IMG/VR virus record: IMGVR_UViG_3300049830_000285
Span: 1 to 64,000 of that record
From: a virus
Length of the DNA stretch: 64,000 nucleotides
Direction: 5' to 3' (one strand)
The position numbers were made by a program, and so were the translations under genes. This document shows, piece after piece, positions 43,417 through 50,675 of the stretch; within the stretch, counting starts at the first letter, position 1, and each line of letters starts with the position of its first letter. The notes beneath the pieces are model-generated. The model was not told the origin of the DNA and ran no database searches. It saw nothing but the letters and a program-made list of their open reading frames with translations.

Positions 43417-44217
43417 ATGAAACGATTCCTTAAATGGTTATCGGGTCTCTTCAATGTGTTCATGGACAAGGTTGAAGACCCAATGATTATGATTGACCAG
43501 GCTAAACGCGACATGCAAGAAAGCCTAGTCCATAATCGTGAACTCGCCGTACAAGCCTTGACACAAAAGAATAACCTAGCTGCTATGGTTAAAGCCGCTG
43601 AATCTCAGGTGGAAAAAAACAAGGCACAAGCTGGAATGGCTCTTAAGCAACGCGAAAGCTATGCACAAGGCACACCCCAGTATGATAATGCGCAAAAATT
43701 AGCTTTGCAATTCGCTGGAGAAATGCAAAACAATCAAGCACAGCTTGCCAATCTTCAAGCTTCATATGAACAAGCCGATGCTGCATGTGTAAATGTTAAA
43801 AAGGCATGTGACCGACAAGAAGCAGACTTCCGAAAGAAACTTGGCGAAGCTGCTGCTATGAAGGCAAACTACAAGAGCGCACAAGTTCAAAATGCTATTC
43901 AAAAAGCATTGTCGGAATTCAATTTCGAGAACATCAATGAGGGCTTTGGTGCTGCTGGTGAAAAGATTCAGAATATGCAAAGCGAAGCTGCTGCTCGAAC
44001 AGAAATGCAGAATTCGTCTCTTGCTGGAAAAGTTGCTGAACTCGAAGATGCTTCACACGACTTTGAGGCTCAAAATGCACTCTCTGACTTGGAAAAGCAA
44101 CTTGGCTTTGCTCCAACAACTGTGCAGACAACTGCGGCTCCACAGACCGTTTCTGTTGGCACGGGTGGGACTCCTGGCGGCGCATTAAGCGACCTTACCC
44201 AGCGTCTTAACCAATAA
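43417..44217 (+). CDS. PspA/IM30 (ESCRT-III-like) family protein
   Basis: The 266-residue product begins MKRFLKWLSGLFNVFMDK and continues with VEDPMIMIDQAKRDMQE. This is the conserved start of PspA/Vipp1 proteins, including an amphipathic first helix and the EDP motif. A long coiled coil (about 30-215) follows, then a flexible T/G/A-rich tail. These proteins coat and repair membranes. It starts 15 nt after the CUA tRNA without a ribosome site, so it is probably released by tRNA processing. PspA-like genes are rare in phages. A role in protecting or remodelling the host membrane is inferred. Confidence 0.85.
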   Translation: MKRFLKWLSGLFNVFMDKVEDPMIMIDQAKRDMQESLVHNRELAVQALTQKNNLAAMVKAAESQVEKNKAQAGMALKQRESYAQGTPQYDNAQKLALQFAGEMQNNQAQLANLQASYEQADAACVNVKKACDRQEADFRKKLGEAAAMKANYKSAQVQNAIQKALSEFNFENINEGFGAAGEKIQNMQSEAAARTEMQNSSLAGKVAELEDASHDFEAQNALSDLEKQLGFAPTTVQTTAAPQTVSVGTGGTPGGALSDLTQRLNQ

Positions 44218-44224
44218 TCAATCG

Positions 44225-44250
44225 TTTGGGGCGTATAAAATCGCCCCAAA
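44225..44250 (+). promoter_or_regulatory. 9-bp palindrome with TATAAAAT in its loop
   Basis: TTTGGGGCG (44225-44233) and CGCCCCAAA (44242-44250) pair perfectly, and the 8-nt loop is TATAAAAT. It lies between the PspA gene and the second tRNA-like gene. It may be a terminator-like hairpin, or a -10 box inside an operator, as at 7286. Confidence 0.5.
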
Positions 44251-44260
44251 CACAACAAAT

Positions 44261-44348
44261 GCTCCAGTAGCTCAATGGTCAGTAGCCACGGTTTCTAAAG
44301 CAGAAGGCCCTCACAAGGTATATGCGGGTTCGAGTCCCGTCTGGAGCG
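44261..44348 (+). tRNA. tRNA-like gene with long variable arm, anticodon uncertain (CUA?)
   Basis: The acceptor stem GCTCCAG/CTGGAGC, T arm GCGGG-TTCGAGT-CCCGT and a variable arm with CCT/AGG indicate a class II (Ser, Leu or Tyr type) tRNA. No CCA is encoded. The D stem has 3 bp. If the loop is TTCTAAA, the anticodon is CUA, as in the first tRNA. The anticodon stem ACGGT/GCAGA then has two mismatches, so the structure or the function may be decayed. The next gene starts 12 nt later. Confidence 0.55.
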
Positions 44349-44359
44349 CTCAAATTTAT

Positions 44360-44824
44360 ATGTTTAACAATTACCCCAATCCTGAACAAATCTGGTTTTT
44401 GCATGAAATAATGCAACCAGCCAATCGTCAATTTCCACCGACTACCCAAGAGGCTATTGATGACGAGGAAGAAATCAAACAACGATGTCGGCATATAAAC
44501 TTTATCTTTAATGAGTTGAAATGGAAAATAAACACCATTTTCTCCGAAGAAGAACAAGCCGAACTTCGAAGTCAACTTAATCCATTTAATAGGCCTGGTG
44601 AAATTTTCTTTGGCGCTGAGCATTATGCTGGATATGCAGAAGACCGAGTTCACGAAGCATTAACATCTGCTTTTGGTATTACTGGTGGATTGCAGCAGGG
44701 CGGCTTGATGGGCTCTGAGCAAGATGCCGCCGAAACAATTGCAAAAGGAAAAGAAGAAATTAAAGGATTTTTGTTGAAACTTGCTGAAAAACTTGGTGTT
44801 AAGGGCATGAAATTTGAAGATTAA
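44360..44824 (+). CDS. Hypothetical protein
   Basis: The 154-residue product was not recognised. It is helical and acidic, with a glycine-rich turn near residue 115. It starts 11 nt after the tRNA-like gene with no ribosome site, as the PspA gene does after the first tRNA. Confidence 0.6.
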   Translation: MFNNYPNPEQIWFLHEIMQPANRQFPPTTQEAIDDEEEIKQRCRHINFIFNELKWKINTIFSEEEQAELRSQLNPFNRPGEIFFGAEHYAGYAEDRVHEALTSAFGITGGLQQGGLMGSEQDAAETIAKGKEEIKGFLLKLAEKLGVKGMKFED

Positions 44825-44841
44825 CAAGAATTCCTCAAAAT

Positions 44842-44889
44842 CATGTTGTAGAATAATACTAACAAAGTGAATACCATGTTGTAGAATAA
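44842..44889 (+). repeat. 15-bp direct repeat with TAGAAT boxes
   Basis: CATGTTGTAGAATAA occurs at 44842-44856 and 44875-44889, 33 bp apart (about three helical turns). Each copy has a TGTAGAAT -10-like core, as used before ATG 41479. They may be tandem promoters or binding sites for a regulator. Confidence 0.6.
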
Positions 44890-45005
44890 ACAAATCAAAT
44901 CTCACGCGCTTACCGAGGCGATGATTTCATCATCCGCTGAACGTGCGCCACCCGTGTGTCTCCTAACCTGCTTCGACACTACTACACGACCTTAGGAGAT
45001 TTAAA
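44890..45005 (+). promoter_or_regulatory. Structured leader RNA that can hide the Shine-Dalgarno
   Basis: TTAGGAGA (44992-44999), the ribosome site of the next gene, is fully complementary to TCTCCTAA (44959-44966). Competing pairs are GTGTC/GACAC (44956-44960 with 44975-44979) and CGTGT/ACACG (44953-44957 with 44984-44988). A separate hairpin, GCGATGAT with ATCATCCGC (one bulge, 3-nt loop), lies at 44918-44937. The layout suggests an RNA switch or a protein-controlled leader. No known riboswitch class was recognised. Confidence 0.5.
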
Positions 45006-45419
45006 ATGAACACACTATCAAAACAAATTACGCCACTCTTCTTTAATGAAGACACTCGACACAACTGCTACAACGAAGTCAAAAAGCATTGGCTTAAACT
45101 TCAGGCTAACAGTGAAGAGCATCCGCTCACACTTGCTCACCACATTCTTTACGCTATTTTGCGTGGAAAGGATTGGCGCAAGGCTTTCACACCAGTTAGT
45201 AACGAGGTAAAGCTCGCGAATGGTGCAAGAGCAGAACTTGCTTTAACAGAGGCACAATACAGTCTTAATGCCCGTCTTGACGTGTTTAATGACTTCGCAC
45301 CACTGATTGACCCGAAAACATGCGCTGAGCTTGTCAGAGCAGCTATACAAGGTCGAAGAGCGGGCGCGTATAATCCAGCCGCTATTGAAGATATGCTTCT
45401 AAGCAAGGCGGTGGCATAA
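45006..45419 (+). CDS. Hypothetical protein under a structured leader
   Basis: The 137-residue product is helical, with no recognised family. It has TTAGGAGA 6 nt before the ATG, the strongest ribosome site in this region and one that can be masked by its leader. It is unlike the neighbouring genes, which lack ribosome sites. Confidence 0.65.
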   Translation: MNTLSKQITPLFFNEDTRHNCYNEVKKHWLKLQANSEEHPLTLAHHILYAILRGKDWRKAFTPVSNEVKLANGARAELALTEAQYSLNARLDVFNDFAPLIDPKTCAELVRAAIQGRRAGAYNPAAIEDMLLSKAVA

Positions 45420-45433
45420 TGAGTCTGGATTTG

Positions 45434-45439
45434 TAGAAC
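45434..45439 (+). promoter_or_regulatory. -10 box TAGAAC for a leaderless gene
   Basis: TAGAAC ends exactly 6 nt before ATG 45446, the same box and spacing as at 16697. Confidence 0.55.
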
Positions 45440-45445
45440 GAAAAC

Positions 45446-45745
45446 ATGTATATTTATGTTTTCGTTCGAACAGATATTCCTGTCGCTGACCAAATGGTTC
45501 AAGTTGGACACGTTTGTTATGAGGCTGGGCTAAAATTCAAAGCACAAGATGATACGTATTTAGTGCTCTGTCAGGTTGCTTCGCAAGAAGATTTACTTGA
45601 AGTTGAAATGAGGCTCAATAATTCTGGTGTAGAAACACATAAGTTTTTCGAGCCCGATGATGACATGGGGTATACAGCGCTTTGTACTCAGCCGATTAGC
45701 AAAGCAAATCGTAACTTGTTCCGAAGATATAAACTTTGGACATAA
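45446..45745 (+). CDS. Peptidyl-tRNA hydrolase 2-like protein
   Basis: The 99-residue product fits the Pth2 fold pattern: YVFVRTDIPVADQMVQVGH with the conserved Q-x-x-H region, LVLCQVASQEDLL, and a closing FFEPDDDMGYTALCTQPI. Pth2 frees tRNA from stalled peptidyl-tRNA. The protein is shorter than the usual 110-120 residues. With deformylase, aminopeptidase and tRNAs it adds to a translation-support set. Confidence 0.75.
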   Translation: MYIYVFVRTDIPVADQMVQVGHVCYEAGLKFKAQDDTYLVLCQVASQEDLLEVEMRLNNSGVETHKFFEPDDDMGYTALCTQPISKANRNLFRRYKLWT

Positions 45746-45796
45746 CAAAAGGAATAATGCTGCCGATTGGAGAAAAAATCTTTAATCGGTGGCATT

Positions 45797-46426
45797 ATGC
45801 GTTTATCCCTGGCAAAAAAACTTCTGAAAATAGCTAACGAACTCGACGCGCTCAGTTTGTATGAAGAAGCAAATTCCTTAACAAATATAGTGAGAGAAGC
45901 ACAAACTATGCCTGATATGTCTCAGACCCAAGCACCAACACAGCCATATCAACAGCCATATCAACAGCAACCTTGGACTGCTCCCGCCGCCGCACCAACA
46001 CCCTACAACGCTCCTCAAGCTCCCTACAACGCTCCATACAACGGTTATGCACAACAACAGAGTGGATGGTATAACCAACCTCAAATACCGCTGCCTCCGC
46101 AGAATAACGTAAATCCACAACAGACACAGCAACAACTGTTAAATATGCCAGCTAGTCCATTTACGGCAGTTAGGTTTGGGCCAGATGGTAAACCTCTTCC
46201 GCAACAAAGACAGCAGACAATGCAAGAATATGTAAACAACTATATCAAATCTATGCAAAGCAAAATGCAAGGTCAGGGTCAATCTGGCGCAAATAATACG
46301 ATTCAAAACGCTAGACAAATGCAGATTCAACAACGAAGAAATGAATTAGCTGCCGAAGATGCTCAATTGGCGTCAGAGCAATACAATCAAAATCTTGGTG
46401 ACGGACATCCAAAATTATATAAGTAA
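45797..46426 (+). CDS. Pro/Gln-rich protein with shared N-terminal module
   Basis: The 209-residue product opens with the IAN.LD...YEEAN.L module and ends that module with REAQ at residues 33-36. A long P/Q/Y/N-rich disordered stretch (about 40-125) and a helical Q/M/R-rich tail follow. GGTGG lies 4 nt before ATG 45797. The in-frame TTG at 45767 is less likely. Its 3' end overlaps the convergent gene by 12 nt. Function is unknown. Confidence 0.65.
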   Translation: MRLSLAKKLLKIANELDALSLYEEANSLTNIVREAQTMPDMSQTQAPTQPYQQPYQQQPWTAPAAAPTPYNAPQAPYNAPYNGYAQQQSGWYNQPQIPLPPQNNVNPQQTQQQLLNMPASPFTAVRFGPDGKPLPQQRQQTMQEYVNNYIKSMQSKMQGQGQSGANNTIQNARQMQIQQRRNELAAEDAQLASEQYNQNLGDGHPKLYK

Positions 46427-46828
46427 TTCAATCAGCATATCTTCGCCAACAATAGCGAATTGTTCAAAGGTAATATTTGGCACTTGAAATTCGACATTAC
46501 CCTTATCGTTTTTCCATATTTTACACTGGGATAGGTATTTACTTAGTGAAGTAACAATAAGTTCGCCAGCTTTTTTTCTCACTACGCCGAATGCACCGAA
46601 ACCAGCAATCGTGGCTTCTTTAATATTGATTTCGATATTACCATTTTCTAATGGATAAATCTGAAGGCGCATGGTTACAGCACCAAGTTTTAGATTTTTC
46701 TTAAAAGTGACATCTCCGTTTAAAGAGACATTCTGTTTCAAAATGTCAAGCGTTGGTATATATTTCGCATCAGTGAGTAACGCTGATAGCAAATCCACTA
46801 TTTCAGACTTGTTACATCGAATAATCAT
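46415..46828 (-). CDS. Hypothetical protein, paralogous to its upstream neighbour
   Basis: The 137-residue product is beta-rich. The segment NVSLNGDVTFKKNL with flanking helix and strand matches GVAIEGDIKLTKSL in the 64-residue protein encoded upstream, so the two arose by duplication. No function is known. It overlaps its neighbour by one base (TAATG). Confidence 0.6.
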   Translation of the reverse strand: MIIRCNKSEIVDLLSALLTDAKYIPTLDILKQNVSLNGDVTFKKNLKLGAVTMRLQIYPLENGNIEINIKEATIAGFGAFGVVRKKAGELIVTSLSKYLSQCKIWKNDKGNVEFQVPNITFEQFAIVGEDMLIELLI

Positions 46829-47022
46829 TAGCCAGGTGTAATAATTACTTCAAGAATGACAGACGTATCTTTCGCAAGTGATTTTGTTAATTTAATGTCA
46901 CCTTCTATTGCGACCCCTTCAATGATTTGTTCCATTGCATCGAGTTTAACACCGGGGAACATCTGCTCAATCAATTTAATGATTTTTACAGGTTCGCTAC
47001 TTGACATTGTTAATTTAGCCAT
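46828..47022 (-). CDS. Small hypothetical protein, paralogue of the downstream gene
   Basis: The 64-residue product has a helix followed by GVAIEGDIKLTKSL and a final strand, like the N-terminal half of the 137-residue neighbour. On the minus strand AGGAG lies 6 nt before the ATG, so this short operon uses an ordinary ribosome site. Confidence 0.6.
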   Translation of the reverse strand: MAKLTMSSSEPVKIIKLIEQMFPGVKLDAMEQIIEGVAIEGDIKLTKSLAKDTSVILEVIITPG

Positions 47023-47091
47023 AATATACTCCTAATGGAGATTACACTCATTGGACAAAGTAATCCTTTTCCTCATATGTGAAAAATGTGG

Positions 47092-47097
47092 TAATAT
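47092..47097 (+). promoter_or_regulatory. Extended -10 (TGgTAATAT) for the kinase gene
   Basis: TAATAT with an upstream TG ends 8 nt before ATG 47106, with no ribosome site. Confidence 0.5.
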
Positions 47098-47105
47098 TTC
47101 ACATA

Positions 47106-47570
47106 ATGAACAAACTTATCATTATGCGAGGCTTGCCAGGTTCTGGTAAAAGCACCAAAGCGCAACTATTGGTTGGTGATGGTAAAATCTACGCTACTGA
47201 TGATTATTGGGGTGACGATTATGCTTTTGACCGAGCACGTATTGGAGAAGCACATGAATGGAATCAACAGCGCGTTCACGAGGCGATTGTTGCTGGCGTA
47301 AGTCCAATTGTTGTAGATGCGACAAATATGCAAATGTGGGAGATGCAACCTTATGTTGAATTTGCTAACGCTTTTAACTACGATATATCCTTCCATGAAT
47401 CAGATGCGCCTTGGAAATTTGATGCAGAAGAACTTGCACAGAGAAATCGACACGGAGTTCCTATTGAAATTATCAAGCAAATGTTGATGAATTGGGAGAA
47501 AGAACCAACAGTGGAAAAAGTTCTTGCAGCAGTTCGACCCAAGTTTGGTAGTTGGCGGGACGAAGAATAA
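47106..47570 (+). CDS. P-loop polynucleotide-kinase-like protein
   Basis: The 154-residue product has a P-loop, RGLPGSGKST (8-17), a DDYWGDDYAFD segment with catalytic-type Asp, HEWNQ, VVDATNM, and the RNRHGVP lid motif near 119-125. This is the pattern of the N4BP2-like/polynucleotide kinase group, which phosphorylates DNA or RNA 5' ends or nucleosides. ATG 47106 is chosen over a GTG 9 codons earlier because it follows a -10 box and starts at the conserved strand. A terminator follows. Confidence 0.85.
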   Translation: MNKLIIMRGLPGSGKSTKAQLLVGDGKIYATDDYWGDDYAFDRARIGEAHEWNQQRVHEAIVAGVSPIVVDATNMQMWEMQPYVEFANAFNYDISFHESDAPWKFDAEELAQRNRHGVPIEIIKQMLMNWEKEPTVEKVLAAVRPKFGSWRDEE

Positions 47571-47584
47571 TCTTCATCGTCAAT

Positions 47585-47620
47585 AAAAGAGAGACAGCAA
47601 ATTCTACTGTCTCTCTTTTT
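47585..47620. terminator. Intrinsic terminator after the kinase gene
   Basis: AAAAGAGAGACAG and CTGTCTCTCTTTT form a 13-bp stem around 9 nt, with five T residues. Confidence 0.92.
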
Positions 47621-47728
47621 GTATTAAGGTATTTTTAATGTCGCAAATTGCTCTTAAATAGTATAGGAATTTTTGAAATTCTACATAAATATTCCATAGG
47701 TGGTGCTACGAACACCACTTTTACTAAC

Positions 47729-48799
47729 ATGACAATAGCTCTATGCGGATTTTATGCTAAATACAATTTTGGAGATGACTTGATGGCTCATCATCTTTCC
47801 AGGGTGCTATCTGTTGACGACACACATACTGTTAGAATTTTTTCAGATAAAAGTCTTGATAATGTAGAAAATGGTATGGCGTCCAATGGTCATTTAGATT
47901 GTGATGTTATTGTTATCGGTGGCGGCGGAATCGTCAACAATGATTTTTGGGCATTCAAAAATGATGGATTGATAAAACTCAAAAATGCACAAAAGCCCAT
48001 CGCATTTGTCAATGTAAATATTACGAGCGAGATTTTGAAAGATTCACAACTGATTGAGGATTTAAAATCTCTAAAAGCCAAATGGTGGGTTAGAAATAGA
48101 CAATCTGTGGATATTTTAACAGAAATCGGCATCACAGCATCACTTGTGCCAGATATCAGTTTTAGGCCAGGTGTCGTAACGCCATATAATAAAATGGCTG
48201 GAAAGAAACAATTATCAGTATTCTTAAACAGTTATGTATTTAACGACTTGCTTCATAACGACAATGTAAATCAATTTGTTCAAGCATTGCATAACTGTCG
48301 AATTATAGCTCAATTTTGTGATTGGATGGCAACTTTTGGTTGGAATATAACGTTCTTTTCGGCTCACACAGCTAAGTATGTTGATGACCGAATTCCATCT
48401 GCCTTTGTCTTTGGAACGATGCAAAATAAAGATGCAGCTAAATGGGTTGCAGAACCATTGGCATGGGATGACTTGATAAGAGAAATAGCACACAGTGATT
48501 TGGTGCTATCTATGCGTTTTCACTCAACAACAACGGCGTTGGCAGCAGGAGTTCCGTGTGTAGACATTACTCATCATGCAAAGAATAAATCTTTGCTTGA
48601 TGAAATTGGCGCACTATGTATTTCGGCTGAATATTCTTCACTTACACACGAGGCTCTTGTAAAAGCAGCGCAATGTGCAGAAAACCCAACATCTCATGAT
48701 AATAGAGTAAAAGCTTATCGCTCTGAAGCTGCTACTCGTTGGGAGTTATTTGACCGAGAATGGAGCACATACTTAAACAATCTAGAAGGATTACAATGA
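47729..48799 (+). CDS. Polysaccharide pyruvyl transferase family protein
   Basis: The 356-residue product has the family's CGFYAKYNFGDDLM start, DVIVIGGGGIVN (about 55-66), a middle VPDISFRPG, and the closing MRFHSTTTALAAGVPCV. CsaB/WcaK-type members add ketal pyruvate to surface sugars or act on related glycans. The start is set at the conserved N-terminus. A GTGGTG/CACCAC hairpin lies at 47700-47718 just before it. The stop overlaps the next start (ATGA), so the two products are probably made together. Confidence 0.82.
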   Translation: MTIALCGFYAKYNFGDDLMAHHLSRVLSVDDTHTVRIFSDKSLDNVENGMASNGHLDCDVIVIGGGGIVNNDFWAFKNDGLIKLKNAQKPIAFVNVNITSEILKDSQLIEDLKSLKAKWWVRNRQSVDILTEIGITASLVPDISFRPGVVTPYNKMAGKKQLSVFLNSYVFNDLLHNDNVNQFVQALHNCRIIAQFCDWMATFGWNITFFSAHTAKYVDDRIPSAFVFGTMQNKDAAKWVAEPLAWDDLIREIAHSDLVLSMRFHSTTTALAAGVPCVDITHHAKNKSLLDEIGALCISAEYSSLTHEALVKAAQCAENPTSHDNRVKAYRSEAATRWELFDREWSTYLNNLEGLQ

Positions 48800-50214
48800 A
48801 CAACAACGACCACCACAACAAAGAAAATTTCTCAACAAAACTGCTAAGGGAAATGTGGGAATTTATATTTCACAAACACGATTCCCCCCATTGTGGTTGC
48901 CCTCCTCACTGCGGCGAACCCCCTCATTGTGGCGAACCCCCTCACTGCGGTTGTCCCCCTGACGGTGGCGGCATAAACATTGGTTGTGCTTTTGCTTTAT
49001 TTTTGTTTTGGTTTTGGCTGCCAGTGATGATGTTTGTTATGAAACTTGGAAGTAAATCAAATAAAAAAAAAGATGAAGAAATTAAAGTAAAGCCAAAAGT
49101 TGCTTTTATTAGTGTTTATAACACTCCATGCGGTATATCAACATACAACGAACAATTGATAAAACAATTGAGAAAGCATGCTGATGTTCATGTGTTCGCT
49201 GAATATGCCGATGATGAAAAAAATATCAGCATAGAAGGCGACCCCGATTTTGTAACTCGTTGTTGGAGTCGGACTGAGCACCCTAAAACAAAATTAATGT
49301 TTGCAGTGGATAACTGGAAACCAGATTTGATTCATTTTGGTCATGAATATGGTTTTTTTGCCAAAGCCTATTTGTTCACGTCTCTTGTTTCTTGGTTCAA
49401 AGCACACAAATATATTGTTATAGCAACAATGCATTCTATTTATGAGCACAGAGATAAAACTGTTCAAGAGGCGAGTGGTCAAATTATTATCACACATACA
49501 GAGTCTGGTAAAAAATGTCTAACAGATAAAGGAATAGACCCGTCTATTATCACCGTCATTCCACATGGCTCCAATGTTTTAGATGGTGATGCTGGTAATC
49601 CGAAGTTACTACCAGCACTCTGGAACACATGGCAGAACGAACATACAATTTTTCAACCCGGTTTTCTGTTTGACTACAAGGGTCATATTAGGATGCTTGG
49701 TGTGATAGCTGAGTTGAAAGAAAAATACCCAGATATTCATTACATTATTCAAGGTTCTGAAAACCCAAATAACATGAAGGAACACGACAGGGTATTTCAA
49801 CGATTAGTTTCAGAATGTAAACGATTGAATATAGAGGAAAACGTTACCATCAATCGAGGCTTTGTGAGCGAAGATGTATTGATGTCGTTTGTTCGCACCA
49901 CCAAAGTATGTGTTTTGCCATATATTAGCCATCCCGAGCACGATGTTTGCTCTACATCTGGTATTGCCAGAGTAGTAGTCGGGACTGAAATACCGCTAAT
50001 CACAACCAAAGTACATCTTTTTGATGATGTTGCTGGCATAGCCACTCAAGTAGGGAATGACCATGAACTGTATAATGCTATTGATGATGTATTTAGCAAC
50101 CCGCAAGCGCAAGGCGCTGCGAACAATGCTCGCGTGGAATTTTTGAAACAAACCAATTGGGATAATGTTGCAAAAATGCACTTTGACTTGTATACAAAGG
50201 TTATAAAGGGCTAA
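48796..50214 (+). CDS. Membrane-anchored GT4-type glycosyltransferase with PHCG repeats
   Basis: The 472-residue product has a tandem Cys/His/Pro repeat at residues 31-55 (PHCG followed by CPP or EPP, four copies) and one membrane helix (about 62-82, rich in F, L and W). A GT-B glycosyltransferase domain follows, with PCGISTYNEQL, PDLIHFGHEYG, VIPHGSN, FLFDYKGH, an EDVLMSFVRTTKVCVLPY segment and a DVCSTSGIARVV donor-site region. AAGGA lies 5 nt before the ATG. The C/H repeat looks metal-binding or disulphide-forming. It is coupled to the pyruvyl-transferase-like gene. Confidence 0.85.
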   Translation: MNNNDHHNKENFSTKLLREMWEFIFHKHDSPHCGCPPHCGEPPHCGEPPHCGCPPDGGGINIGCAFALFLFWFWLPVMMFVMKLGSKSNKKKDEEIKVKPKVAFISVYNTPCGISTYNEQLIKQLRKHADVHVFAEYADDEKNISIEGDPDFVTRCWSRTEHPKTKLMFAVDNWKPDLIHFGHEYGFFAKAYLFTSLVSWFKAHKYIVIATMHSIYEHRDKTVQEASGQIIITHTESGKKCLTDKGIDPSIITVIPHGSNVLDGDAGNPKLLPALWNTWQNEHTIFQPGFLFDYKGHIRMLGVIAELKEKYPDIHYIIQGSENPNNMKEHDRVFQRLVSECKRLNIEENVTINRGFVSEDVLMSFVRTTKVCVLPYISHPEHDVCSTSGIARVVVGTEIPLITTKVHLFDDVAGIATQVGNDHELYNAIDDVFSNPQAQGAANNARVEFLKQTNWDNVAKMHFDLYTKVIKG

Positions 50215-50240
50215 AACATGAAATATTGTGTGGTGATGTC

Positions 50241-50675
50241 ATGAAAAGAAAAGAAGTTATTGCTACGTTGATTCATATTTCTGATGATTTAGATAGCATG
50301 GGAATGTTTGATGATGCAGATTCGCTAACCCGTTTTGCACAAGCTTGGGGCGAATTAGGGATGCACGATGTAGAATCGAATCCAGATAACGATGCCGCAG
50401 AGCATGGATTTATGGGCGAGCATCAATATGAACAAGAGCAAAAATTAATGAATGAAATGAACAATGAAGATGCATTGATGACTCTTGATGCACGCATTAA
50501 GGAACTTCAACATAAACCAGCTCCAACAATGGAAGAAATTCACGAATTAGAATCTCTGTTGGATTATCGAATGGGCGACGGATTTGATTCTTCAAATGTA
50601 TCTTCTCCGCACAAACACGATGAATCCGGTTTTGTCAATGAATTGCAAAACGCGGGCGCTAAAGTAATTAACTAA
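50241..50675 (+). CDS. Protein with shared N-terminal IAN-LD-EAD module
   Basis: The 144-residue product opens with HISDDLDSMGMFDDAD (residues 12-27) and ends the module with RFAQ (31-34), aligning with the proteins at 16709 and 45797. The rest is acidic with histidines. The in-frame TTG at 50226 is a less likely start. It is the last + strand gene, and its stop overlaps that of the minus-strand tail unit by 3 bases. Confidence 0.65.
   Translation: MKRKEVIATLIHISDDLDSMGMFDDADSLTRFAQAWGELGMHDVESNPDNDAAEHGFMGEHQYEQEQKLMNEMNNEDALMTLDARIKELQHKPAPTMEEIHELESLLDYRMGDGFDSSNVSSPHKHDESGFVNELQNAGAKVIN

Noticed and set aside
43328-44348. Whole-genome UAG recoding (genetic code 15) inferred from the CUA tRNA
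   Set aside because: In this window UAG ends seven genes at sensible places, and read-through would add only short tails or antisense-like peptides. Long late genes are complete under the standard code.
44842-44889. CRISPR array
   Set aside because: Only two 15-bp copies with an 18-bp interval and no cas genes.
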